From: Burkholderia cepacia GG4
GTDB lineage: Bacteria; Pseudomonadota; Gammaproteobacteria; Burkholderiales; Burkholderiaceae
NCBI RefSeq assembly: GCF_000292915.1
Contig: NC_018513.1
Span: forward strand, 186,001 to 250,000
Direction of reading: 5' to 3'
DNA: 64,000 nt
Shown: positions 36,975 through 45,909 of the stretch, in pieces
How the letters are laid out: every line of letters starts with the position of its first letter
Position numbering within the stretch: the first letter of the stretch is position 1
Notes under the pieces: generated by a model
Told to the model about the DNA's origin: nothing
What the model saw: only the letters and a program-made list of their open reading frames with translations
Database searches by the model: none
Made by a program: the position numbers and the translations under genes

Positions 36975-38051
36975 TCATACCCGTGCCGCACATTCGATGA
37001 TCTGATGCTGCATGCCGAGGATCGCTAGCGCCGAGTCGGCACCGATGGGCTCGACCGCGTTGCCGGTGCGAATCGAGCGGGCGAAACCCGCGAAGACATC
37101 GTCGTTGCCGTAAAAGAGCATCCCTCTGAGATGCCGGATTCCGCTCGTGAAATGTTGCTGCCAGTGTTGCCAGGTGGCGGACAGCGACGTGCGCAGGACC
37201 GTCGCGGTCGTATGGGCGCCGTCGTTCGGCAGACGAATGTAGATATCGCGAAAAACGTCGACGATTCCCATGAAGCGCTCGCCGCACACGATCACCTGCC
37301 ATTCGCTGACCGGCGATTCGAAATTCATGTTCAACATGACTGGAATCGAGCCGTGCTGGGCATTGCATTGGTAATGTGCGGTGATCATGCACGGTGTTTC
37401 GAGGCCGGTGCTGCTCGGGACGACAGTCGCATGCCTGAGCGCCAGCGCGCCGGGAGCCAGGCGCCGCAGCAGATAGAACATGTGTGGGCTCTCGTCGTAG
37501 AAGAGGCCTAGCGGAAGATCTTCGTACCAGGCAGGCAGGCGACGTTCCGGATTCCCGAATTGATGGGCGGTAATCGAGCGGATGCTGCCATAGCAGCCGG
37601 ATTCGACGTCTCGCAGCAGGCGCTTGGTCGAAGAGGCAAATTGAAAGTTGTGCACGATGCACAGGGTCCGCTCATGGGCCTTCGCCAGCTTGACCAGCTC
37701 TTCGCCTTCCGCCACCCGCATCGTGAACGGCTTTTCGGTCAGCACGTGCTTGCCCGCGCGCAGCGCTTCCCGGATCAGCGGGTAATGAGCGTGCGGGCCG
37801 GCGCCGATCGTCACGGCATCGACGTCGTCGAGCCACGGAACGTCGGCAAGCGATCCGGCACAGGCGTGGTGCCGGATCTTGAGTCGTTGCGCGACGCGTT
37901 CCGCGTGTTGCGGCTGGCGATCGATCAGGCCGACGACTTCGAAGCTCGGGTCGCGTAGCATCACTGGCAGATGACGATGAGTCGTCACCCATCCCAGCCC
38001 GACGGACGCGACACGAATCGGGGCGGCGGCAGTTTGGGACACCGTTTTCAT
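36975..38051 (-). CDS. Gfo/Idh/MocA family oxidoreductase
   Basis: A 358-residue NAD(P)-dependent sugar dehydrogenase-like protein. The dinucleotide motif is GLGWVTTH (18-25) and the active-site EKP lies at 106-108. Members convert nucleotide or free sugars. An alternative ATG at 38108 would overlap the upstream GT2 gene; I use 38051, eight bases after its stop. Its place in the operon points to making or altering the sugar to be transferred. Confidence 0.9.
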   Translation of the reverse strand: MKTVSQTAAAPIRVASVGLGWVTTHRHLPVMLRDPSFEVVGLIDRQPQHAERVAQRLKIRHHACAGSLADVPWLDDVDAVTIGAGPHAHYPLIREALRAGKHVLTEKPFTMRVAEGEELVKLAKAHERTLCIVHNFQFASSTKRLLRDVESGCYGSIRSITAHQFGNPERRLPAWYEDLPLGLFYDESPHMFYLLRRLAPGALALRHATVVPSSTGLETPCMITAHYQCNAQHGSIPVMLNMNFESPVSEWQVIVCGERFMGIVDVFRDIYIRLPNDGAHTTATVLRTSLSATWQHWQQHFTSGIRHLRGMLFYGNDDVFAGFARSIRTGNAVEPIGADSALAILGMQHQIIECAARV

Positions 38052-38058
38052 GGTTCGC

Positions 38059-39330
38059 TTATTTCCCGATGAAAGGCACGGCATGTGCGTGATGTCTTTC
38101 CCCTTCACGTACGAGCAGATTGAGGAGGAAGGCGGAAAATGCGCCGTCCATGCCGAGTACGATCAGGGTCGTGGCGACACTGGCCAGATGCACGGTGCTT
38201 TCCATTGGAAGCGCCGGATGGGTTAGCCATTTGAAGAGCATATTCGCATCCAGGATCAACCCGAGCGCCGCGGTCGCAGCGCCCCCCAGCAGACACGCTT
38301 CCATCGCGAACGGGCCAGTGGCCCATCGGACGATACGCCCTCGCAGCGATGGATGCTTGTCGGCCATGATCACCTTGGCGAGCACGCCCATCGTGATGAA
38401 ATTGAATCCGATCAGCGTCAGGACGCTGGCGAGCGCGAGAAAGTGCGGGCCCATGAAGTGTCCGAACAGGGTCGTCGGGCCGCCCGCCAGCAGACCGAGC
38501 AGCAGCAGGCCCGCGACGAACAGCAGGAGCCCTGGCATCACGAAGACGTGGTTGGGTGCGTACGTGAGGATGAAGCGCAGGTGCCGCCAGCCGTCGCGGA
38601 ACGAACGCAGGTGCGGCGGACGGTTGCGCTTGTCGGGGTGGAGCACGGTCGGAATCTCGACGATGCGCAATCCGTTGCGCGCCGCATTCATCACCATCTC
38701 CGATGCGAACTCCATCCCGGGCGTCTGCAGATCCATGCGCGCGAACGCTTCCCGCGTGAACGCACGCATCCCGCAATGGAAATCGCCGACCGGGACGCTG
38801 CAGGTCAGCCGTGCAATCGTCGACAGTACCGGATTGCCGAGATAGCGATGAAGCGGCGGCATCGCATGCGGCATGATGCCGCCTTTGAAGCGGTTGCCGA
38901 TGACGAACTCGTAGCCCTCCTCGATCTTCGCGACGAAGCCGCGGATGTTCGACCAGTCATAGGAGTCGTCCGCGTCGCCCATGATGATGATGTCGCCGTC
39001 GGCCGCGGCAATGCCGGCCATCAGCGCCGAGCCGTAGCCCCGAACCGGCTGATGCACCACCTTGGCGCCGAGTTCGCGAGCAATCTCGACTGAGCGGTCG
39101 GTGGAGCCGTTGTCGGCGATGACGACCTGACCGGTGACACCCAGCTTGGCGAAGCTGCGTTGCGCTTTCACGATGCACATGGCCAGCGTCATTTCCTCGT
39201 CGAGGCAGGGCATAACGGCCGACACCCTGATCCGATCGGCCGCGGGACCGTTCTCGCCTGCGGTTGGCGCGGCATGATTCGAAGCCGACGCGCCGCCACA
39301 ATCCTCGCGCAGAACAATATCGCTCGCCAT
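38059..39330 (-). CDS. GT2 family polyprenyl-phosphate glycosyltransferase (GtrB/DPM1-like)
   Basis: A 423-residue protein: GT-A domain with MPCLDEEMTLAMCI, IADNGSTDRS and the acidic DxD stretch MGDADDSYDW (D119, D121), a GDFHCGMRAF segment, then about four membrane segments (VFVMPGLLLFVAGLLLL and others). This matches GtrB and dolichol-phosphate mannose synthases, which load a sugar on a lipid carrier. AGGAG lies seven bases before the ATG. First gene of the six-gene operon. Confidence 0.92.
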   Translation of the reverse strand: MASDIVLREDCGGASASNHAAPTAGENGPAADRIRVSAVMPCLDEEMTLAMCIVKAQRSFAKLGVTGQVVIADNGSTDRSVEIARELGAKVVHQPVRGYGSALMAGIAAADGDIIIMGDADDSYDWSNIRGFVAKIEEGYEFVIGNRFKGGIMPHAMPPLHRYLGNPVLSTIARLTCSVPVGDFHCGMRAFTREAFARMDLQTPGMEFASEMVMNAARNGLRIVEIPTVLHPDKRNRPPHLRSFRDGWRHLRFILTYAPNHVFVMPGLLLFVAGLLLLGLLAGGPTTLFGHFMGPHFLALASVLTLIGFNFITMGVLAKVIMADKHPSLRGRIVRWATGPFAMEACLLGGAATAALGLILDANMLFKWLTHPALPMESTVHLASVATTLIVLGMDGAFSAFLLNLLVREGERHHAHAVPFIGK

Positions 39331-40294
39331 TTTGGTCTCCTGATTGGTTACATGCTTTTCCTGGCGCTCGCGTTGCGGCGGGCCGGACCTGACGCCGCGT
39401 ACCGATTCGCTGGTCGGTCAGGAAGTGCCAGCGCGACTGCCGTCGACGCGAGCGTGTGCCGCGCAGTCCGGATCGTCCGGAGCGAACGCAACGCAGTTCG
39501 TGCTCGATGCCAAGTCCGCGGATGCCACGCGGCGGTGCGATTTCACGTATCCGCGCGATGCCGGAGGCGATGGCTGGCAGCGCCGACGTCCGGCGCCGCC
39601 CATCACATTCCGAAATTCGATCGTGTTCGACGGTGCGGCGGATGTGCGACGACGGTTGCGCAGGCCGCGCCAGCAAAGGGCTCGAAATGGCTGGGCGGTG
39701 CAGATAGGGTGTGGCCGCGACCGCGGGAATGCGCGGGCGGGATCCGGAAATGGATATCGAGACGGCATGTTCTTCGCAATGCCGAACAGAATGAGCGCAG
39801 CATGCTGCTCAACCCCGAATTCGCCGGCCATGCGGCTTGAGTTCTGGTTTTCATATTCGCCCCGAATACGAAACGACTATTTGAGTGTATGGCGTCTACG
39901 TGCGCCGTCCAACCAGCGTTGACTCAAATCTTCTGACTTTGGGCTGGCGAGACGATTGACGACGCATGCAGGGAGCGTGCCATGTACCTGGAAACGCCCT
40001 GCCGGCTGACCGCGGGTCGCCGCTTCGCGCGCGATTGCGATTTCGCCGTCGGAATTGTTTCAGTCCTGTAACGCGTGAGCGGTGCGGGCCGGGCTTCCGG
40101 ATCCCGGTTGCGCTGTGTCGCGATCGAAGTGCACCGGACGAAACCTCGCGCGGCACGTCGTGTTTCAGGCGTGAAACAATCGATCCGGAAGCTGGCGCTG
40201 TGGGGTTCGAACCGGGGTCGTGGATGCGCGCCGCGAAGACGATTAGAGGCTGGCCCGCGGCTCGAAACGTTCTGAACGTCCGTTGGTTCGCCGG
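39331..40294. other. Gene-poor stretch at the right side of the glycan island
   Basis: Nearly 1 kb without a gene I trust. Small ORFs on both strands have no recognisable motifs or domain pattern. The part 39840-39900 is AT-rich. The region should contain the promoter for the minus-strand operon, but I see no clear -10/-35 pair. Two related inverted repeats (TGTTTCA-N4) lie at 40056-40073 and 40161-40178. Confidence 0.6.
40161..40178. promoter_or_regulatory. TGTTTCA-GGCG-TGAAACA inverted repeat
   Basis: Perfect 7-bp arms. A degenerate copy, TGTTTCA-GTCC-TGTAACG, lies 105 bases upstream at 40056-40073. Spacing and symmetry look like binding sites of a dimeric activator, but the expected target gene is missing. 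Confidence 0.4.
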
Positions 40295-40606
40295 CTAGTT
40301 CAGCCATTCATTGACGGTCTTGAAGGTCGGCACCGACAACGCGACGAACGCCGCCGCGACGATCGCAAGCAGCGCGAGCCTTTTCCGCAACAGCACGCAG
40401 ATGCCGATGCCCAGCGCATGGAACGCGCAGCTCAGCAGGATCGTCAGCCAGATTCACGCATACCCGGCGCCGCCCTCGAAGTGCGACGTGTTCTGCGTCA
40501 TCCTGAGCGCGACATAGCCGGCGACGGTCGTGCTGGCCGGCAGGCACAGGATCGAGCAGGGCACGATGACGACGAGCAGGCGCAGGGTCGGGTCGAGGGG
40601 CTTCAT
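40295..40606 (-). pseudogene. Small membrane protein gene broken by an in-frame stop
   Basis: Reading from the ATG ending at 40606, 50 codons run to a TGA at 40454-40456 (after EGGAGYA); the same frame then continues for 52 more codons (IWLTILLSCAFHALGIGICV ...) to a TAG at 40295. Both halves are hydrophobic with normal Burkholderia codon use and together read as a 103-residue protein with two to three membrane segments. TGA probably replaces TGG (Trp) by a single base change. Function unknown. A sequencing error is possible. Confidence 0.6.
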
Positions 40607-40829
40607 CGCGGGCGGTTCTTGTTCTGTTGGACGGATCGCGCCGATCCGTTCGCGACGCCGGCGGTCGGCGAGTCGGCGGATCGGGCAGCCGGCAGGATGC
40701 GGCCGTTTGTGCGGTTTGGTAATCGCGAGATCACCTTGCCGATCCGGTAGCCGGCACACGACGCCCGGCACCGCCCCCGCTGAGCGCCGGTTCAGCCCAC
40801 CATCCCGCCCGTTCCCCGGCCCGCCGCAA

Positions 40830-42227
40830 TCACCCCCGCCCGAAACTCGGTCGCTTCGGATCGTACGCCCACCCCGGCACCAGATACCGCATCGCCATCG
40901 CATCATCGCGCGCCGTGCCGCCGACCTCCCGGTACAGCGCATGCGCGGCCTCGACCTGCGCCATGTCGAGCTCGATCCCGAGCCCCGGCCGCTCGGGCAC
41001 GGCCACCTGGCCGCCGACGATCTCGAGCGGCTCGCGCGTGAGCCGCGCGTCGCCTTCCTGCCAGATCCAGTGCGTGTCGATCGCGGTGATCGTGCCGGGC
41101 GCCGCCGCGGCCGCATGCGTGAACATCGCGAGCGACACGTCGAAGTGGTTGTTCGAATGCGAGCCCCACGTGAGCCCCCAGTCGCGGCACAGCTGCGCGA
41201 GCCGCACCGAGCCCTGCATCGTCCAGAAGTGCGGATCGGCGAGCGGGATGTCGACCGCTTGCAGCCGCACCGCATGATCCATCTGCCGCCAGTCGGTCGC
41301 GATCATGTTGGTCGCGGTCGGGATGCCGGTCGCGCGACGGAATTCGGCCATCACCTCGCGGCCGGAGTAGCCGGCCTCCGGCCCGCACGGGTCCTCCGCA
41401 TATGCGAGCAGGTGGCCTTGCCCGCGGCACAGCGCGATGGCCTCGTCGAGCGACCACGCGCCGTTCGGGTCGAGCGTCGCGCGCGCGTCGGGAAAGCGTG
41501 CCTTGATCGCCGCGATCGCTTCCATCTCGTCCGCGCCGGCCATCACGCCGCCCTTCAGCTTGAAATCGACGAAGCCGTAGCGCTCGACCGCGGCCTCGGC
41601 CTGCTGCGCGATCGCGGCCGGCGTCAGCGCCGCTTCGTTGCGCAGCCGGAACCACGGATCGGCCGCGTGCGTCTCGTCGCGATACGGCAGGTCGGTGCGG
41701 CGCCGCTCGCCGATGTAGAACAGGTACGCGAGCATCGGCACCGCGTCGCGCTGCTGGCCCTCGCCGAGCAGGGCCGCGACCGGCACGTCGAGATGCTGGC
41801 CGAGCAGGTCGAGCAGCGCGGCCTCGATCGCGGTGATCACGTTGTCGAGCCGCAGGTTGATCTCGTGTGGCTGGCGCAGCACGGCCGCTTCGCCGGCCGA
41901 CGTCACTTCGTGGCGGATCGTGCGGCCGGCGCCCGCGGCGGCGCCGGACAGCGCCGCGCGCACCGCGTTGAGCGTCGCCTGGTAGCGCCCGATCGACTGG
42001 CCGACCACCAGATCGGTCATCCGTTCGAGCGCATGGCGGATGCCTTCGCCGCCCGGTACTTCGCCGACGCCTGTGTGGCCGCTGCTGTCCTCGAGGATCA
42101 CGAGGTTGCGCGTGAAATACGGCGCGTGCGCGCCGCACAGGTTCAGCAGCATGCTGTCGCGGCCGGCGACGGGAATCACCTGCATGCGCGTGACGCGCGG
42201 GGTGCCGGCACGGCGGGATTCGGACAT
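40830..42227 (-). CDS. gudD: Glucarate dehydratase
   Basis: Enolase-superfamily enzyme removing water from D-glucarate to give 5-keto-4-deoxyglucarate. The start region [16 protein letters not shown] and [14 protein letters not shown] match GudD closely; the K-x-K bases are K223 and K225 in VDFKLKGG, followed by LDPNGAW, AEDPCG and the HSNNHFD motif with the catalytic His. 465 residues. AGGAG precedes the ATG. It lies downstream of the matching transporter gene in the same direction. Confidence 0.95.
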   Translation of the reverse strand: MSESRRAGTPRVTRMQVIPVAGRDSMLLNLCGAHAPYFTRNLVILEDSSGHTGVGEVPGGEGIRHALERMTDLVVGQSIGRYQATLNAVRAALSGAAAGAGRTIRHEVTSAGEAAVLRQPHEINLRLDNVITAIEAALLDLLGQHLDVPVAALLGEGQQRDAVPMLAYLFYIGERRRTDLPYRDETHAADPWFRLRNEAALTPAAIAQQAEAAVERYGFVDFKLKGGVMAGADEMEAIAAIKARFPDARATLDPNGAWSLDEAIALCRGQGHLLAYAEDPCGPEAGYSGREVMAEFRRATGIPTATNMIATDWRQMDHAVRLQAVDIPLADPHFWTMQGSVRLAQLCRDWGLTWGSHSNNHFDVSLAMFTHAAAAAPGTITAIDTHWIWQEGDARLTREPLEIVGGQVAVPERPGLGIELDMAQVEAAHALYREVGGTARDDAMAMRYLVPGWAYDPKRPSFGRG

Positions 42228-42289
42228 CGGTTCGCTCCTGGTTCCGGTCATGCACGGGCCGCCGGGTGCGCCGGCGCGGCCCGCGCCAT

Positions 42290-43630
42290 TCAGTTCAGCT
42301 CGACGCGGCGGATCTCGCCGACGACGAACAGGTAGCAGATCACGGCGACGAGCGCGTGCGCGACGACGTACACCAGCGCGCCGTTGAACGAGCCGCTGGT
42401 GTCGACGATATAGCCGATCGCGATCGGCGTCGTGATGCTGGAAAGATTGCCGCACGTGTTGAGCAGCGCGCCGCTCAGGCCCGCGATCTGGCGCGGCGCG
42501 GTGTCGGCGTTGACGGCCCAGCCGAGCGCGCCGAGCCCCTTGCCGAAGAACGACAGCGCCATGAACAGCACGACGAGCACGTGCGAATCGGTGTAGTTGC
42601 AGACGATCATCGACATCGACAGCAGCATGCCGATCACGATCGGCACCTTGCGCGCGACCGACAGCGACCGGCCCTGCTTGAGCAGCGCGTCGGACACGAT
42701 GCCGCCGAGGATCCCGCCGAGGAACCCGCACACGGCCGGGATCGACGCGACGAGCCCCGCGTTGAGGATCGACATCCCGCGCGCCTGCACGAGATAGACC
42801 GGAAACCAGGTGATGAAGAAGTAGGTGAGCGCGTTGATGCAGTACTGCGCGACGTACACGCCGACCAGCATCCGGTTCCGCAGCAGCGCCTTCACGTGCT
42901 GCATCGACGGGCCGCCGTCGCGCGTGCCGGTCGCCTGGTCGATGTTGACGAGCGCACCGCCTTCGGTGAGGTAGTCGAGCTCCGCGCCGTTGACGCGCGG
43001 ATGCACCTTCGGGTCGTACATCGTGCGGTTCCACACCAGCACGAACGCGAAGCCGAGCACGCCCATCACCGCGAACACCGACTGCCAGCCGTACGCGTGC
43101 ACGAGCCAGCCCATCAGCGGCGCGAACACGACGGTCGCCGCATACTGCGCGGCGTTGAAGATCGCCGACGCGGTGCCGCGCTCCGCGGCCGGGAACCAGG
43201 TCGACACGATCCGGCTGTTGGCCGGGAACGACGGCGCCTCGGCCGCGCCGACCAGGAAGCGCAGCCCGAACAGCAGCGCGAACCCGGCCGCGCCGCTGAA
43301 GAAGCCGATGCCGCCCTGCAGCAGCGTGAACAGCGACCAGAAGAAGATGCTGAACGCATAGACGATGCGCGACCCGAAGCGGTCGAGCAGCCAGCCGCCC
43401 GGCAGTTGCGCGACCACGTACGACCAGCCGAACGCCGAGAAGATGAAGCCCATCTGCACATGGCTCAGATGCATCGCGCGGGCAAGCGCCGGGCCCGCGA
43501 TTGCGATCGCCGCGCGATCCGCGTAGTTGATCGTCGTGACCGCGAACAGCACGGTCAGCACGAGCCAGCGCACGCGGGTGCGCCGGGCCGTTGCCGACGC
43601 GGACGCCGGCAATGCGTGAAGCGGATTCAT
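42290..43630 (-). CDS. gudP: MFS glucarate/galactarate transporter
   Basis: A 446-residue ACS-type major facilitator of the GudP/GarP group. Marks: [18 protein letters not shown] in the first span, [10 protein letters not shown] in loop 2-3, and [16 protein letters not shown]. Twelve hydrophobic segments are visible. It precedes gudD by 63 bases, so the two form an import and breakdown operon. Its ribosome-binding site GGAGGAGACAG is complementary over 11 nt to the small RNA candidate at 53.55 kb. Confidence 0.92.
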   Translation of the reverse strand: MNPLHALPASASATARRTRVRWLVLTVLFAVTTINYADRAAIAIAGPALARAMHLSHVQMGFIFSAFGWSYVVAQLPGGWLLDRFGSRIVYAFSIFFWSLFTLLQGGIGFFSGAAGFALLFGLRFLVGAAEAPSFPANSRIVSTWFPAAERGTASAIFNAAQYAATVVFAPLMGWLVHAYGWQSVFAVMGVLGFAFVLVWNRTMYDPKVHPRVNGAELDYLTEGGALVNIDQATGTRDGGPSMQHVKALLRNRMLVGVYVAQYCINALTYFFITWFPVYLVQARGMSILNAGLVASIPAVCGFLGGILGGIVSDALLKQGRSLSVARKVPIVIGMLLSMSMIVCNYTDSHVLVVLFMALSFFGKGLGALGWAVNADTAPRQIAGLSGALLNTCGNLSSITTPIAIGYIVDTSGSFNGALVYVVAHALVAVICYLFVVGEIRRVELN

Positions 43631-43791
43631 GACTGTCTCCTCCGAAGGGCGGAAGGTGCCGTCGTGCGGCTGCGCGTCGAATGCGCGCGTTTTTTCGTGG
43701 TGGTCTTGCCGGCCGGACGCCGATGCCGGGGCAGGGCGTCCGGCTCATTCTGTCATGGCGAAATTTGCGTTTGCATGCCAATTACTGACTT

Positions 43792-43816
43792 GATCGATTC
43801 AGGATTTGAATCGATC
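43792..43816. promoter_or_regulatory. Inverted repeat between gudP and DUF2239 genes
   Basis: GATCGATTC-AGGATTT-GAATCGATC, perfect 9-bp arms, in the 285-base divergent region. It is nearer to the plus-strand promoter but could serve either side. Confidence 0.4.
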
Positions 43817-43840
43817 GCTTGCGTCGAGCACCTGTTTTTT

Positions 43841-43883
43841 ACCCGGGTGATATTGACATCCAATTTATACCCGGATAAAAATA
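43841..43883 (+). promoter_or_regulatory. Promoter of the DUF2239 operon with repeated ACCCGG boxes
   Basis: TTGACA at 43853-43858 and a GATAAA-type -10 at 43874-43879 (15-base spacing, tight) lie 40-60 bases before the DUF2239 ATG. ACCCGGGT, an 8-bp palindrome, sits just before the -35 at 43841, and ACCCGGAT overlaps the -10 region at 43869. The two boxes are 28 bases apart. This layout suggests repressor binding. Confidence 0.5.
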
Positions 43884-43915
43884 GCGTCACTCTTTCCTGC
43901 CTGCGGGCGACCACG

Positions 43916-44542
43916 ATGACTCCTTCCATGCTCCTCCCTTCCTACACGGCGTTCGACGGCCACCGGCGCGTCGCGTCGGGCCCGCTCGCGACGGTGGCGC
44001 TCGCGGTCCGGCAGGCCGCCGGCGACGCGATGTCCGGCACGATCGTGATCTTCGACGACGCGACGGGCCGCTCGATCGACCTCGACCTGCGCGGCACGGC
44101 GGACGACGTCCGCACGCGATACGCGGCGGCGCCAGCCGATGCGTCCGCGCCAGCCGGCGAGCCGGCCGGCGCGGGCGAACAACGCGGCCGCGGTCGCCCG
44201 AAGCTCGGCGTCGTCTCGCGCGAGGTCACGTTGCTGCCGCGTCACTGGGACTGGCTCGCCGCGCAGCCGGGCGGCGCGTCCGTCGCGCTGCGCAAGCTCG
44301 TCGAGGACGCCCGGCGCACGCATGCGGCGGCCGACCGGCGCCGCGACGCGCAGGCGCGCGCCTACCACTTCATGTCCGCGATCGCGGGCGACCTGCCGGC
44401 TTTCGAGGAGGCCGCGCGTGCGCTGTATGCGAACGACCTCGCGCGCCTGGCCGAACTGATCGCCGGCTGGCCGGACGACGTGCGCGACCATGCGCTCGCG
44501 CTGGCACGTGGCGATCTGCCGCCGTCGACCGAAGACTGCTGA
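43916..44542 (+). CDS. DUF2239 family protein
   Basis: A 208-residue protein of unknown function recognised as DUF2239. It begins with a YTAFDGHRRVASGPLATVAL segment, contains a Gly/Arg/Pro linker (RGRGRPKLGVVSREVTLLPR) and a helical C-terminal half rich in Arg/Ala. The Arg-rich linker with GRP resembles an AT-hook, so nucleic acid binding is possible. No membrane or signal segment. It is followed after 16 bases by the carotenoid oxygenase gene, in the same direction. Confidence 0.85.
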   Translation: MTPSMLLPSYTAFDGHRRVASGPLATVALAVRQAAGDAMSGTIVIFDDATGRSIDLDLRGTADDVRTRYAAAPADASAPAGEPAGAGEQRGRGRPKLGVVSREVTLLPRHWDWLAAQPGGASVALRKLVEDARRTHAAADRRRDAQARAYHFMSAIAGDLPAFEEAARALYANDLARLAELIAGWPDDVRDHALALARGDLPPSTEDC

Positions 44543-44558
44543 CGGAGCACGCGACACG

Positions 44559-45896
44559 ATGACGACGTTCGACCTGAACCGCGGCGCGCTCGCGCCGGTC
44601 GCAGACGAAGCCGACCGCGTCGACCTGCGGGTGACCGGCACGATCCCGCCCGAACTCGACGGCACGCTGCTGCGCAACGGCCCGAACCCGCCGGGTGGCC
44701 GTTTCGACGGGACCGACGTGCTGTCGTGGTGGCCGGAGGCGGCGATGCTGCACGCGATCGCGTTCGAACGCGGGCGCGCGGCCGGCTACCGGAACCGCTG
44801 GGTGCGCACGCGCCGCTGGGCCGACGTGCACGCGCCGGATCGGGCGCCGCACCTGCCCGACACCAATCCGAACGTGCACGTGCTGCAGCACGCCGGCGAA
44901 TTGCTGGCGCTGGCCGAGGGCGGCGCGCCGCTCGCGATCACGGCCGCACTCGACACGCTCGGTGCGCCCGCGCGGCACGCGGCGTTCGGCGGCGCGATGA
45001 CCGCGCATCCGAAGATCGATCCGGTCACGGGCGAACTGATCCTGTTTCGCGCGGACTGGCGCGCGCCGTGGCTGCGCTACGGCGTCGCGGACGCGCAGGG
45101 CGTGCAGCGCGTCGACCTCACCGTCGACGTGCGCGCGCCGTCGATGATGCACGACCTCGCGATTACCGAAACCCGCAGCTTGCTGCTCGACCTGAACGTC
45201 GGCTACGACTTCGCGATGCTGAAGCAGGGGCACCGGATGCCGCTGCGCTGGCACGACGAGCGCGACGCGCGGATCGGCGTGATGCCGCGCCACGGCGGCG
45301 ACGTGCGCTGGTTCGGTATCGAGCCGTGCTTCATTCAGCACGTCGTGAACGCGTACGACTGCGACGAGTCGTGCATCGTGCTCGATGCGGTGCGCTATCC
45401 GTGGTTCCTGCGGCTCGACGCGCGCACCGGCCGCTTTGCCGACAACCCGGTCGGCGAGTTGTGGCGCTACGTGATCGATACGGCGAATGGGCTGATCGAC
45501 GAAGGGCCGCTGGCCGACGGCGGCATCGAGTTGCCGCGCATCAACGAAAGCCGGACGGGGCGCCGCTACCGCTATCTGTATGCGGTCGAGCAGCCGAACA
45601 ACGCCGAGATGCGCGGCGTGATGCGCTTCGACCACGTGCGCGGCACGACGACGCGTTACGCGGTGCCGGCCGGCGACCAGAACGGCGAGCCGGTGTTCGT
45701 GCCGCGCCCGGGCGGCACCGACGAGGACGACGGCTGGTTGCTGGTGGTGGTCTACCGCGCGGCGACGGATACGAGCGACGTCGTGATCCTCGATGCGCGC
45801 GAGATCGATGCGGCGCCGGTCGCGACGGTGCACCTGCCGCGCCGCGTGCCGGCGGGGTTCCACGGCGCGTGGGTGCCGCGCGAGCGCCGGGCGTGA
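44559..45896 (+). CDS. Carotenoid oxygenase family protein
   Basis: Iron enzyme of the carotenoid/stilbene cleavage oxygenase family, 445 residues. All four iron His are present: H150 (MTAHPKID), H198 (MHDLAIT), H261 (FIQHVVNAYD) and H435 (GFHGAWVP). The family start GTLLRNGPNPP is clear. Substrates may be carotenoids, lignostilbenes or phenolics; no carotenoid genes are near, so a plant-derived stilbene or phenolic is as likely. ATG at 44559; probably co-transcribed with DUF2239. Confidence 0.93.
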   Translation: MTTFDLNRGALAPVADEADRVDLRVTGTIPPELDGTLLRNGPNPPGGRFDGTDVLSWWPEAAMLHAIAFERGRAAGYRNRWVRTRRWADVHAPDRAPHLPDTNPNVHVLQHAGELLALAEGGAPLAITAALDTLGAPARHAAFGGAMTAHPKIDPVTGELILFRADWRAPWLRYGVADAQGVQRVDLTVDVRAPSMMHDLAITETRSLLLDLNVGYDFAMLKQGHRMPLRWHDERDARIGVMPRHGGDVRWFGIEPCFIQHVVNAYDCDESCIVLDAVRYPWFLRLDARTGRFADNPVGELWRYVIDTANGLIDEGPLADGGIELPRINESRTGRRYRYLYAVEQPNNAEMRGVMRFDHVRGTTTRYAVPAGDQNGEPVFVPRPGGTDEDDGWLLVVVYRAATDTSDVVILDAREIDAAPVATVHLPRRVPAGFHGAWVPRERRA

Positions 45897-45909
45897 GCGG
45901 CCGCGCGCG

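Noticed and set aside
39344..39922. 192-codon plus ORF in the gene-poor stretch
   Set aside because: No domain, no good ribosome-binding site, uneven composition; may be decayed sequence but cannot be supported.
42266..44542. 758-codon plus ORF running into DUF2239
   Set aside because: Only its last 208 codons are real; the upstream part is antisense to gudP.
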